64,000 bases of DNA. It comes from Zhengitettix transpicula (taxonomy: Eukaryota; Arthropoda; Insecta; Orthoptera; Tetrigidae). The DNA lies in NCBI GenBank assembly GCA_037074705.1, contig CM073590.1, positions 210,658,746 to 210,722,745 of the forward strand, in the 5' to 3' direction. The notes below the pieces were generated by a model. The model did not search any database. It was not told the DNA's origin and saw nothing but the letters and a program-made list of their open reading frames with translations. The translations under genes were made by a program, and so were the position numbers. Position 1 is the stretch's first letter, and every line of letters starts with the position of its first letter. Below, piece by piece: positions 1-12,900 of the stretch.

Positions 1-1272
1 TCATTTATTGGAGCTTATCTTTTTTTAAAAAAAATCCAAATATAGAAGCTTTTAAATTAGAGTCAAATTATTGGTGAACAGTAATGATCCGTCCTACACC
101 AGACATATTTTCTCTCAGAAATACTTTCCGTGTGACTCTTTCGGAACGGTAGATATAATAATATCTTGATTTATGGTCACTTTAGTCATTTTTTCTGTGA
201 CGATTGTGTATAAGATAGTACGTTAGATAACATACTATGACGAATTTGAATGTTTTAAGATAATTATATTTGTTACTGATAATTATAGCCTTGTTCCTGA
301 AGCTCCTGATCTAATTCGGTTGTGCAAGAAAATATTTGAAGATTGTACTGGTTTTATTAAATTTAACTTTAAGTCTCAACATTCGTTAATTATATATGAG
401 AAAATTGTGTTACATATAATCTATATAATAAAAAATTATGTATATTTGTATGTATTTACGTTAATCTTTATACAAATTTAAACGCGCGGACAGATTGCAA
501 CAAAACACGAGAAAGGGTACTGTGGGGGTGAGAAACCCCTAGCATAAATGTGAAAAGAATTATAATTGAAAAACTTTACAATTTTGTGTTAAATTACTGC
601 GCGCCAAGAGACCATGACGTCACGGGACAGCGAGAGACGTTACTACACGACAAAAAAGGAAATAGTTCCTTTTTCCGTAATGAAATAAAGCAGAAATATT
701 TTCATTGAATAAAAATTAAAATTTTATCCAGCTATATGATAATAAAAAAAATACAAATACATTACTATCCATAAGGAAAATGTAAGTTAATTTTCATATC
801 ATATTAGTAACTCCAATATGACGACTATTTGTTTACATTGTGAATCTAGCTAACAATTTCATCAATTTAATCTTTCGTAATGTCTGAAGACTGAGGGACA
901 ATTATATCCTGCAATACTCGAGGCGTATATTTAAGAAGAAATTCGGAGGAATGTTTGTTGGGACTGGTGCAATAAAATTCAATGTATTTTATAGCTCTTC
1001 AATTAATGCACTATCGATCGAAAGTATGTACGGAACTAGGAACAGTTAGATGTAGGTTAAATCACTTCTTGACTACAGATTAATATATAATTAAATATTT
1101 TTTCGGGTTTATATAAATAAATACACGGGCAACGCAGGGCACCCTGCTAGTATTGAATAAATCACTCAACGTTTCGTTTTTAGATGTTATTACTTAATTT
1201 ATAACTTCCAGATAATTATTAAAATAAAATGTATCCAAAAATCCTCCAAAATTTCATAATTGAGAACAAAAT
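1..1272. other. AT-rich intergenic stretch with a Helitron-like 3' end
   Basis: No gene seen. Near 1118-1152 the string GGGCAACGCAGGGCACCCT followed by GCTAG resembles the hairpin plus CTAG terminus of insect Helitron-like elements, such as the one ending near 49286. The rest is AT-rich and unassigned. Confidence 0.3.
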
Positions 1273-2085
1273 GATGAGAAGCGTTTTCAGTTCTTACAAT
1301 GACGTATTTAAGTGTACAATATGTCGTCGTTGGAAAAAAAGAAGAAGTAGCGAAACGAGGAGAGAAAACTTCAACGATGTTTTGTATTATACTGAACATA
1401 ATTTCGTCGATGAACAAAATATAACCTTAATTCTAATTTCGTACTGAATAAATTTAAATAGCCTTTGAAAGGATGTAACTGGATAGAAAAACTAAATTTT
1501 GTGTTCATAATTGTATATGACTGACAAAATATCGAGCTTTTCTAAATTTATTCAAATAGAAAACACACGTTGAAAAATAAATATTGGCACAAATATCAAA
1601 AAATACTAGTTTAATTCAAAGTACGTGTCATAACTGTTGGTCACGACACACTTTTATGAATAAAATTCTGGAATGATACTACATGGACATTGCACACGAT
1701 TTCTATAGTACTCGCTAGAGTGAGAATACTCGATAGTGTTCAGTTTCGTAGTAAGTAAAGCATTCATCTTTCTTTGAGTGGGTTTCTGCGACGGTTGCGA
1801 TAAGTGTACGTTTACAGGAGAATAAACGTGAAACAACCAACATGTGACAAAATACAGATGAATGGAGAACGCGATACGGCGAGTGGAGTGGGTTGTTATG
1901 TTTGATGACTGTTTCCTCAGCTCATAAACACTTTCAACAATAGAGCACACCATTATCAACCAATCCTACCTCAGAAATAAAAACATCGTTGAAGTTTTCT
2001 CTCCTCGTTTCACTACTTCTTTTTTCCAACGACGACATATTGTACACTAAAATAAGTCATTGTAAGAACTGAAAACGCTTCTCAC
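1273..2085. repeat. Foldback element with about 107-bp inverted arms
   Basis: The arm at 1273-1384 is repeated in inverted orientation at 1979-2085 with only a few substitutions and a 3-base length difference. The arms flank about 595 bp of AT-rich DNA with no recognisable gene. This matches a MITE-like or foldback element. I saw no clear target-site duplication outside the arms. Confidence 0.7.
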
Positions 2086-3066
2086 TCTAGCAGCAACTAT
2101 TCGAACCAGTACAAGTTGTTCCTTTTATTTCCGGGTATTTATATCTGCATCTGTCTAGCTACAACAACAAAATGGTAAATTTAAAAAAACGAATATCCAA
2201 GACGAAATATTTTCATTCTGTGCAAATACAAGAAAAAGTAATTTTAATACGTCATATAAGCCGCAAATTGATGTGGCATATACTCTATTTCAGGTACACA
2301 CAACCAACATTCATTAAAGAAATAAATGAAGAGTCAACTGTGGTACGATCGATTACCTCCTTTGTAATTTTTCCTACAAATGTTTCCAAATTAGTCTTAA
2401 AGTCATAAAACCGTCAGATATTTCAAAAGACTGCTTTGCTTTTTCAACATAGCCGTGCCGGTCCCGAAAAAACCCACATTTGGACTAAAATAAACCTTTA
2501 TTGTCGGGGTCGCATGTGGCAAAGGCGATGACGTTTCCTAGGTGGGGGTACGTCGTATAAAAATACTGGGAGGGGGGAAAGGTTTTCAAGGCCTTTTCTT
2601 CTTCATCTGCAGTGATGGTTATGTTCTTTTCACACGTAAAAACAGAGAAAAAGTTTATCTCATTAGCTATTTCGGAGAATAAGGAAAAATGGACTTCCGG
2701 AATGGAAGATCATAGAAGCAGAAGACGTCGCTTGATAACTTCCTGAAGTCACCGGCAAACATTCCCCATTGATGACGATATTGATTATTTACCTACATTT
2801 TTTTTATGAATAAGGATTCAATTGATTTTATTTTAGTTGTTCTAAAACCGCGTTTTTTCTTACAGAACTGAGATAATTATTATTTTTCATGGTGGCTCGC
2901 ACATTGTATAGAGAAGAATTTTAACTATAATTTAACTTAATTATCAATAAATTATTATTTATATATAATTTGACGCATTTTCTATAATTACCGCCACACT
3001 ACAATTAAGTGTTGACAGACTATGTTAATGGGTAGTTCAAATATAAATCTTCCTTTATGAACCGAA
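2086..3066. other. Intergenic, no gene seen
   Basis: AT-rich with one GC-richer patch at about 2500-2600 that includes TATAAAAA followed by GGGAGGGGGG. No frame of note and no splice-consistent exon recognised. Possibly a decayed transposon promoter. Confidence 0.3.
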
Positions 3067-3205
3067 GGGGCACATTCAACAAGTTAGTGCTGTGAGACAC
3101 ATCTGGCGGCTTTCCCAGTCACTGTTAGCCCTCAGCTCGGAACCGTTTCCGTATTCTCTTTACCACAAAGCAAATGCCAATACTCGCAAGCAACTTCCCA
3201 CTGGT
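3067..3205. repeat. Interspersed direct repeat, copy 1 (partner at 6084-6222)
   Basis: About 139 bp here and at 6084-6222 align in the same orientation with clearly more than 80% identity by eye. Both contain a shared GACACATCTGGCGGCTTTCC core and a CGTTTCCGTATTCTCTTTAC core. It lies on the terminal side of PLE remnant 1 and may be part of that family's terminal repeat. It encodes nothing I recognise. Confidence 0.65.
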
Positions 3206-3376
3206 TAGACGCCTCTTAATAGCGGTCAGTTTAAATAATTCCCAAAGGAGACCCGATCGGTTCTATGTATTAGATCCCGTACGGTGCCACGAACCGAGTG
3301 AAACTATTTGCTGAATTTCACCCGTGCTTTGACAACAGTCAGCACCGTGAACAAAATGGTTATTTAAGCCGAACTG

Positions 3377-3402
3377 TTTCGACATATTCTTAGTTTCATC
3401 AG
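3377..3402 (-). ncRNA. Hammerhead-ribozyme-like core downstream of PLE remnant 1
   Basis: The minus strand has CTGATGA, then 15 nt, then GAAAC, which are the two conserved single-stranded core boxes of a hammerhead ribozyme. Hammerhead motifs are known from the terminal repeats of Penelope-like elements, and this one sits about 370 nt past the endonuclease end, where a terminal repeat would be. The stem II pairing looks weak, so activity is doubtful. Confidence 0.35.
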
Positions 3403-3599
3403 CATCCTCGGTCTATTTCTGGGCTAAATGCGTTCTTATACGACATATTTATACGTGAATCATATCCCCTTTAAGTTCATATCCCAAGAAAACTAATATT
3501 TATAAATATCTTTCTAGGAATAACTAGAACATAAAAGAACACAATTAACGTCTGTAAGACAATAACACAAGAACTTAACGACTCGTACAACACGCAATA

Positions 3600-4690
3600 A
3601 AAGAAATTAATTTTGAACAATATAATTTAAAAGTAAAGACGTTTGGATCTTTGTCGATACTATCACCAGACTGATCAAAGTTACAACACGTTCAAAGAAT
3701 ATGAATGCAAGATATAAATTAAAAAATATTATTTAATAAACCATCATAATACTGTTTAAATAAGAAGTAACTTGTTTTACATTTAAAGAAAATTTGTTGG
3801 ACCAAATGTGTAACATTTATGAGATTAATCTTTTACTAAAATTAGTTTCCTTATCTAGAATAATAGTATTATCAAAATTGGAAAAGTTATTAAGATCCAA
3901 AAAATGTTTTGTAATAGGAGAATGTTTATAAGATGGAAATTAATATTGGTTTCATGTTCCTAAATACTAGTTGAAAAGATCGTTCAGTATGGCCGATATA
4001 ACAAAATAAGCAAATAAAGCAACTAATTTTATAAACAACAATATGGAAATCCTTAGCATAAAGACAATCTTTATGTTTTTTAACAAACTAAAGAAAAAAT
4101 TAACAGATTTGAAAATTACACAGATATTATTTTTTTAATAACATCTTAAATTTTGTACATAAATAATCATAAGAAGGTAAAACAAGAAAATTGCTAGTAT
4201 TGATTGTTTGACTGATAATTTATTATTATTATTATTATAAATGTAATTAATTCTAAGATTAATGAATCATAAGGAAATCATAAGAATAATAATTAATAGT
4301 TAAAATTTAGAATAAATAGTTAAGGTTATCAATATGATGTGATATATCAAACAATAACAAAGTTTTGTCAACAAAATTAAAAATCATAGCCGTTTTTTAT
4401 TGGATAAAACTTAAAAACTCTACCTGAGTAAAAAGACTTATAAAACCAATTAAAAGTTAAAAAAATGGTTCTGGCGGAATATAGACACTTCTAAAAATTT
4501 CATAAGTGAATTTAATATTCGAAAAATAATTATCAGATACAACCATTAATTCATCCAATTTGTCAGAAGGGTTAATACAAAATATGTCGTCAACATACGT
4601 ATAATAAGCTATATTTTTTCTAGACAAGAATTTTCAAAGTCCCTCATTACAATTTCATCAAAGAACGGAGATATTGGGGATTTATCAACG
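3600..4690 (-). mobile_element. Penelope-like element remnant 1 (RT and GIY-YIG parts)
   Basis: With several frameshifts and stops, the minus strand reads as the end of a PLE reverse transcriptase: SPISPFFDEIVMRDFEN, then YVDDIFCINPSDKLDEL, then IKFTYE (about 4690-4490). Further on it reads as a GIY-YIG endonuclease: VYKISC...YIGHTERSFQ (about 4060-3980) and KRLIS-MLHIWSN--SLNVKQ (about 3830-3770). The order RT then endonuclease and the YVDD box are diagnostic of PLEs. The upstream RT motifs are missing or unreadable. A hammerhead-like motif lies downstream at 3377-3402. This is a dead copy. Confidence 0.7.
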
Positions 4691-6083
4691 TTTACGCTCT
4701 AATAATTACTAATATAAAGAAGTTTTTAATTATTGACGATTCCTGGGACCGAAGGTAATCAGAAACTCGTATTAATAACATGTTCTTCCTCGAGCGTGTA
4801 TAACCATGACGTAATACATCACAAAGTACGAACGTGAAATCACTAATGAGCTTCCTTTTATCATTATTAAATCACTTTCTTGGATATTCTAAGATCTGCT
4901 AGAATTTTACGATCCAAGAACTGACTCGATTCCCTGATCTGTACCTCACTATTATTTAATTATTTCAATTTTTTAAAACACCATGATCGATAGCAATTTA
5001 ATTTACAATTAGTTTAATCCGAATCGGCGAGAATCAAAATTCATATCTAATATTAAAGAGTTCACTTCGTTAAATTTTCTTAAAATTTATCTGTAAATTT
5101 ATTAAATTTGGCCTATTAAACTTATTGAACTGTTTTCACGGCCATATAATTTTCCCTGTTTGTAGTAATCGATACATATTTATTACATACGCATAACCTC
5201 AATTATTATTTTAATGTTATTTTGTTCTATAATGTTATTGGCGCAGATTTTGTAGTTTCCGATTTTTTGTTTTCTACCTGTGGATATGAATGTGATATGA
5301 ATGTCATTATTTCCTTCACTAATTTAGTTAAGTCTTCCCAATAAATGAAATCCTGTACAAAGTCCCACTCCTAATTAATTTAATGCATCAGGACGATAAT
5401 ACGCTCCTTATCTTTCGTATCTATGCAACCCCGTGATACAAGCACTATTCCGAGTAAAACATTTCCAGTTTAATCAAATCCAGAATTCTCTGAGCATATA
5501 ACTTATGCATGTATTCCCTTAATACGTGCTTCCTGCAGTAAAGGAATATAGAATGAACGCTGAGAACGGTTCAAATGTACAATAGGGCATCAAATTTCGT
5601 AGAGTAGTGTTGAAACGTCAATAGTTTCCATTTTCCACTGAAAATAAATTGGTTCTTCATGACAAAGGAAATATCCCGCAGAAATAGAATTGGTTTTAGA
5701 TTATATATCCTCGGATTTCTCCACTCTCGCTACATACCTTCGAATTCAGGGTTTGTATTAGTTTTCTATTATATTATTTGTTGATTGACGTAAAATATTA
5801 TTTTTCTTATCTGAATTCTTTCAAGTTTTGTTTATTCCGTAATAAGTTTAACTTCTTTCCATGAAGTGTAAAATATTTTTACATTCTGTTCAGTCTTATG
5901 GATTATAATAATTTCTAAATCAATATTTGGATAATCTTGTCGTTTTTTCTTCTACTCTGATATATTATTGTGCATTTATAGTATATAGGACTGTCTGCTC
6001 TTTGGTAATATTTCTGGTAGAATATTCTCACTTGTCAAATATCTTTTTGTAACATTCTGGCGTAAAGGAACTCGAAAGTAACG
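4691..6083. other. Intergenic, no gene seen
   Basis: AT-rich DNA. The missing upstream part of PLE remnant 1 would be expected here on the minus strand, but I could not read it. Nothing else recognised. Confidence 0.3.
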
Positions 6084-6222
6084 CATTCAACAAGTGCTGC
6101 CAGACACATCTGGCGGCTTTCCCATTCACTATTAGCCCTCTGCTCGGAATCGTTTCCGTATTCTCTTTACCACAAAGCAAATACCAATAGTCGCGAGGCA
6201 ACTTCCAACACGTTCCGCCTGT
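6084..6222. repeat. Interspersed direct repeat, copy 2 (partner at 3067-3205)
   Basis: Second copy of the element at 3067-3205. A 143-codon minus-strand frame (6459-6028) crosses it, but the other copy does not keep that frame open, which argues against coding. Confidence 0.65.
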
Positions 6223-9200
6223 CTTCAGCCAACTGCTTCCAGTCTCACTATTTTCCAGTTTCTGCCAATTATCCCAGGCTACAGTCAAATAAATAATTGC
6301 GTGTATATTTTTGAGAAAAAAAATTCTAATTGTTATAAGTACTCGCTTGTCTATTTCTCCTTTGAAGTTTTTCATACAAAGTGAACACACTGAAATATTT
6401 TTCACCTTGAGCAGTTTAAATAATCCGATTGAATTAACTATTCTCTCGGTTTCCTTCAATTTTAAGAGAAATTTTACGCTCGGAAATGGTTATTTTTTCA
6501 TTACTATCAAAATTAAATATGTCGTGAACATTACAACTCGTCTGTACTAAAATTAATATAATATTATACGTCTTATATAAAATAAAATATATTAATCCAT
6601 TTCTTCAAGCGTATGTTACGGACGTATTCCATTAAATAAAATGATTTACAATCTACTGGATGAAATAGATTTCGAATTTTCACATATTATTTGTCTCGCT
6701 AAAAAAAACTGACAAATATGAGCGTTCTGAATTATATGTTTTAAAAAATTATTTTACCTCTTTTATCTCATCGATCTAATTATGTTTTAAAGTAATTCAG
6801 AGATATTTCGAGAGCAAGATATCTGGAGACTGGGGTGAAAGAAAGAGATAATGAGGATTTAGTCTGCTCACCTCATTAAATAAAAACCATTGATACAACC
6901 CTACTTCATTATTGATGCTGATTCTTTTATTGAAGTGGCCTCTACTGTGCGTTCTAAAGACGTCCACTTGTAATATTTCGGTGAATAACTTCGAAAAAAA
7001 TTTACGTGCCAGACTAAAATAAAATGACTGTAGACTGAATTTAACCGAGCAGAATTGCACATTGCTTCAAGTTAAGATATATATTATCACTATTTTTCTG
7101 AATTTGCTAACTTTCTTGTTCATTATTTTCAATCAGACGCAAAAATTTCATTTTATTTTTTTCATTTTAAGATAACTTTTCTGGGAGTTTTATGAGTGAT
7201 TAAAATTTCGTTGCTATTCTCTGTGTTGACAATGTAAAGACCAGTTGTTGAAATTTCGTCGTATTTATAACTGATATTCTGTAACGAAAACCTAAAAAAA
7301 AAATTTAAAAATTATATAACTCATAATATAATTCAGGTAAACATATTCTTAGAGTAGATAAATTTTCTTAAAAGTTTAATAGAAGTTGACAGTTTCAAAC
7401 TTCGATTCTCAAAGACTTTCAGTCCCTCCTTTCTCAGGGTCTGAATAGTTTGAGGTGATGTTGTTTCCGGCGTGAGGGAAAACAGTGAAAGATCGGCTCT
7501 TTTCATGACACATAATCGAATTTACTCAGCAGAAACCATGGTCACTATCAATCGTTTTGTCTATAATTATGGCAGAATTAATAATATATAATGGTCAATA
7601 TGTCAATTAATTATGAACAAAAATTTTTGCATAATTATTATACTAACAAAAATTCGTAATACACTGCGTATCTGACACAATCCCTGGACATAATCAGGTG
7701 TGTAGTACAATCTGAAATAAGGATATAACAAAGATAAGAGGAGACCAAAGAGGTAATTTTATAATAGTCATAAATGTAGCTGAGATTATTTGTAATTGTT
7801 TTAAAATTAAAGTATAAACAATTGGATTTAATATGTAACATTACAGACATTAATTTCGCATATTTATGTATGTATATCTTTGTTTCAGTTCATTTGTGGT
7901 GCACACTTGATGATGCCCACAGATTATTGAAGAAACGTTTGTTAAGACAATATTGTGAAATTAATTTTTTTATAATAAATTTCATCGTAGAATAGCCAAT
8001 AACATACATTTCAAAATATTTTATTTAACTGATTTAATAAATTAGTATGTTACACATTAAAAATGATCCTACCACTATTAATGTTAAAACAGATACTAAT
8101 TCATTAAGTACTAATTTATTATTTTCTGAAAACTTTATTTGATAAGTTATTAAGTAATTTTGCAATTTGTTTGTTTACTTTCTATTTATTCTGTATCGAT
8201 TTATAATTTATTTATAATTAGAAATTTTACTTTTCCTACAACAATACTTTTAATGTACATATCTCTGTATTTACAGTTACTATGTTACTTTTTCCAGAAG
8301 AGGGTCCACATAGGAACTAAACGTAGTAATTTAAATAATTAATAAAATAGAATATTAAAATATTTTTAAAGTGACTCTTATTGGCTGTTTTATCGCCAAA
8401 TTTATTTATACAGACCTTAAAATTGATTATTTATTTAATAATAATTAACTGACTTCTTAGACATTATATATTATTAATTTTTTAAATCAATTAGAACGAC
8501 GTAAATGGTACCAGAACATGTTGCTTAATCTCCTTTTTATCCAAGAACAACCAGCTCAGCCAAGTGCTTACCGACAATACAATTTAACGTTCATGCCCAT
8601 AATATTAAGAGCAGAATTCTTTCAAATAATATTACAAAACGTTTATTTGCACATTAAGTTTGAATTTTTGAATTTAATACTTCTTTGAACTTGGAGGGAA
8701 AAGATTGTTGTAGAAGTTAAAAATTTAATACGTTTAAAATGTTTCCACTTTGAGAGAAAAAAGTTGGAAACGATCCTTTGAAAATTTAGTTAAATGACGA
8801 GGAAAACTTGAAATTTGTTTTGGTAACTTTTTTCAGATATTTTGTGGAAATGTGTCTTTCTCGTGTATTCATCTAATTAATATTCTTGTCATACTTAGGA
8901 GTAAGATGACTTACAGATTTAAAATTATTAAAATTAAGTAAAATCGTTAATTAATAAAAATTTCAAACTAATTAAATCCTTTACAACGAATCACTGAATA
9001 AATTTGTAAGAATGTGAATTATATATTGCATACATTTTATATTGCCGTCTTAAGTTTCGTGACTTTTATGACTTCACACAGTCAACCTACCTTCATTCTT
9101 ATTGATTTTACACGATCTTTCCCGAACCACGTGTTGCTTCTGTCCTCCATTATTTTCAATTACTCCTGTCGGAAAACTCTCTCGATCTCTTTAAGTGCCG

Positions 9201-11640
9201 CTGTTCTACGTTTTTATGGTGCATACTGAATTCTGAAGAAAGGTCATACTATATCATACATGTACTTTATATTATATATCACTATATTTCTATTCTCCTT
9301 ATACGCTCATTCCTATGCGTATTTCTCGTTCATGGTATTATTATATGAATTCCTAAAGTATTGCTCCAGAATTTTAGAACTACGTTCTTAAACGATGAAA
9401 CAATTTGCATATATATAATTTATACAATGACGGATACAGTGATGCATTTAGAAAATAATTTGTGTACTATTTTGATTAGATGGACTATTTCCTGTATTGC
9501 TGGAACAATTTTTTCCAATAGGAAGATCCACGAGGTAAAGGTAAATAAAATTAAAGCGTGTATAAATTTGTATGCAAACACAGACACACATATAAATGTT
9601 TTATTTATTAGAAGGTAAAATATACCTAATTAGTGAGAATCAAGTCATAGTTTAGCTCAATCGTTTATCCAACCTGTCGAGTGTTACAGTACTTTGATGA
9701 TTCGACATTTTATTGTTTCAATATACGTTTTCACGAGTCATATCATGATCACGATAATTGATTCAAACCCAAATTTCCGATTTTATCCGCCATCACTTAC
9801 ACTTTCACCGATTTCATATGGTACCAGACTGAGCAACTGTCTTCAAACTGTTCCTCGTTTTTTCTTGACGGCTTCGGCCGACGTATAAAAATGGCCGTCC
9901 TCCGAGACCCTGATGGTCTCGTGGGCTCCGGAACACGTCTCGTTGTCCACCGGACAGTTACTTTTGTCACAAAGTTTCTCGCCGACTGGTTTTTAAGAAA
10001 ATTCTTATACGTTCCACTATATCCCTCACTCCGTTCATACTTCAAACTGAGAAAAGTTTACCGGACGTCGGATCAAATGCTAAATGAAGAATTAGGGTGA
10101 CTGTCTGTATCGATAAACATGAATCAAAGAGTAACACTGAAAGATGCTCAATCTGGTAAAACAAAATCCATTTTTAATGGCCGGACATAAAGATTTGGGT
10201 TCTACAGGGTTCTATTTGATGACCACTGCTCTTTTTGATTTTTTTCCAAAAACAAGACTCCATTTTCTGAGGTTATACTGTTTACAGGTGATTTTAATAA
10301 ACAATAAACATGGTTTTCAGCTAATGGCTAATGGCTTATCAATTATCACGACTTAATGTAACGTAAACATTGTTAATTCAAGAAACAAAATCACTTCCAA
10401 TTAAATAGAAATGAGTGCATTATAATGGCATTTAAGAAGCTCGTAGACAACATAAGATAGTTAAAATATATGAAACCAAAGTTCAATAAACTAACCACGT
10501 TTTTTCTTAGACAGTCCATCTATCCGATTAATGAATTTTTATAATTAGTTTTATATTTGAATATACCTCCTGTCTTTTTTTACTCTCCTTCAATAATCTG
10601 GCGATAAAAATAAGATAATTAATTTTGCCTAGCGTTTTAATAGAATACTTTGTACTATTTAATTCATAAATAGACCCCATCGACAACATCAATTTTCTTA
10701 GGTTGTAAATACTAACTAAATTAATATAATTATTTATAGAGTCAAGATAAATATAGTCTCAAATATTTTTTAAATAAAGTTAAATATGAGATATTAGTCG
10801 CCTTATGTAAATTACGGTAATCTTTGTTTGTTTTTGTTGAAACAATAAATAATTTTATAGCGACATATTTTTTTTTATCAGTCACATAAATATGTATAAC
10901 GAGGTAAATTCAAACCATTCATTTCATAACTGAAAATCTTCTCTGCGTTTTCGATCGTCAGTTTGATTTTCCAAAACATTTTAGTATTAAATTCCTCCTG
11001 TAAAATTATGCATATATAATCTAATTATTGAGTTAATGTTAATTGTAAACATACGAACCTAAAACGTATGCCCCCCGTTCAAAAATGGCGCATGCGAACA
11101 AATGTTATACTATTTATAATACATAATAATTGGGTATTATTACAATTTATGTACATTTCACGACTCATACCAGACCCTCGAAGCTCTTCTACGGCTACGG
11201 TATATGACCTAAAACTTGTTTTTTTATTATTGCTTGCTTACCCTTTCTGTTTATAAATATTTCCCGGGGATATATTTCTTATTTTCCAATTTAAAATAGT
11301 CATGTTTATGACTATTTTATTTCAAATGGGTTACACTAGAGGAGGAAATCTCATCAAATTTATTAAATGGCAGTTGTATTAATTTACTGAAGAATAAAGA
11401 GTTTAAATGATAATAATTCCCTTCATTATTTGTTTGGATAATTTCAGCTGGGCGATGACGATTATTTGTAGCAGGAAACCTGGAAATATTCCCTTAACAG
11501 TGTCAACGGCCACCTTAGTAGTAATGTTTATTTTTCGATAATTTGCATCAATATAAAATGGGAAATCGTCAATCATATAGTAGAAATATAACATATAATT
11601 AAATTAAATAGAACTTATATTTCAATATAACATGATTAAT
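6223..11640. other. Intergenic, mostly unassigned
   Basis: Contains a decayed fragment of the inverted-repeat family A (about 7076-7165), a weak TTGATGA...GAAACG string near 7905-7940, and a GC-richer patch at about 9870-10070 with short overlapping frames on both strands that match nothing I know. No supported gene. Confidence 0.3.
7076..7165 (+). repeat. Family A inverted-repeat element, single arm fragment
   Basis: Carries the family's arm sequence (ATTATCAC then T-rich, CTGAATT.GCTAACTTTCTT, and TTTTCAATCAGACG). It matches arms at 15779-15905, 28186-28262, 33213-33348 and others. The hammerhead-like part is not present here. Confidence 0.55.
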
Positions 11641-11649
11641 ATTTAACAT

Positions 11650-12480
11650 TATGTTTACAGATATTATAAAGGTACAATATAAATATTTTTTAAATGTCAG
11701 CCATACAGTAAAGCGACTTTTTAACTAGATTTTGTTAATAGCTTATTCTCTACTTTCTTTATATATTCAGGGAGCTTGTTAAATAGTATTGTTCCCTTAA
11801 CAATGTCTGTGCCTCTTTTATTTGTCCTGATTCTAAAATAATTTCTCTCACCCCGAGTATTGATACCTGTTATTTCCTTTTGTTTGAATTATTTTTTTTT
11901 CACCGGCATAATTAATTTGTTTACGTATAGAGTCAGTACGGAACTTGAGACAAAGGCTTTCTTACAAGATTATGCCCTTTTTAGTCCCATTATATATCTA
12001 ATAACTCTTTTTGTATTAAAAGCAAACGTTTCATGTTGTTTTTTTCTGAGGTAGCGCCATAAATTTCATTGGCATAGTTGATGTGGGGAAATACTAAGCC
12101 GTAGTATACGAGGGAGTAAAAAATAGCAGATAATCTTTTTAATGCATATGAGTTTCTATTTATCTTTTTGCATATGCAGTCTGTGTGTAGTCCCAAGTTA
12201 GTTTACAGTCAACATATATTCCTAAAAATTTTGTTACTTGTGATGCCTTAACTTCATTGCACCATATATCAGCGTTCCTATCAATATCCAGGGGCCATCT
12301 ATTAAATAATAGTATATTAGTTTTTGTCGGATTTACTTTGATGTTGATTATTTATAAAGTATTCTAAGATTTTGTCCATGTTTTGTTGCACATTTTGCAT
12401 AAGTTCACTTTTATCAGAAGCTCAACTTAGGATTGCAGTGTCATCAGCATATGATATATGGTCTAATCTAACATGCGTTG
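11650..12480 (-). mobile_element. Jockey-like LINE remnant, C-terminal part of reverse transcriptase
   Basis: The minus strand, with frameshifts and stops, reads YADDTAILS, then KTNILLFN, VTKFLGIYVDCKLTW, KKINRNSYALKRL and INYANEIYGATSEKN, ending GTDIVKGTILFNKLPEYIK. The YADD box and the K.LGI..D.KLTW block are diagnostic of non-LTR reverse transcriptases of the jockey type. The 5' part is absent, as expected for a truncated insertion. Dead. Confidence 0.75.
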
Positions 12481-12559
12481 TCGTCCACTATAGAAGATGT
12501 CGCGTGTTACATTGTTTAAGATAGTTTCCCCCAGCTTCGTCTAGTTCCTCCGTTTTAAT

Positions 12560-12900
12560 TACTAATAGCGACGACTCCGGCAGTTTCTGTTTGAAGAGCC
12601 AGCGCATTAGTAATGCATGGTGTGTGTAGTTGTTTGAGCAACAGCCAGGACCAGGTCGATAGACACCTGTGGCGCGCCTTCCGCCGGGTCGGGCCAGACA
12701 TGGGCGTTTTCGTGGTTTCTTTATTGATTTGTGCGTCTGTTTTCGTTGCCTTTCATTCCGCTGGAAGGAGGAGAAGAGGGGCGGCTTAGGGGGGAACGGA
12801 GTAGCGAGCCATTCTCCTCTCCCAAACTCTTCCCTGCCTCCTCTTATACACTCGCAAACGCACGTCACCTTCCGCTGAATAACTGCACAGCTAATCTGCC
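12560..12900. other. GC-rich patch beside the tandem duplication
   Basis: A clearly GC-richer segment (CGCGCCTTCCGCCGGG and similar) between the LINE remnant and the tandem repeat. Overlapping frames exist on both strands but none resembles a known protein. It could be a transposon promoter or regulatory DNA. Confidence 0.3.

Noticed and set aside
6028..6459. 143-codon minus-strand frame
   Set aside because: It crosses a repeat whose other copy (3067-3205) does not keep the frame; no similarity seen.
9797..10100. Overlapping frames on both strands in a GC-richer patch with TATAAAAA at about 9885
   Set aside because: No recognisable motif, no splice partners, and TATA-like strings are expected at this base composition.
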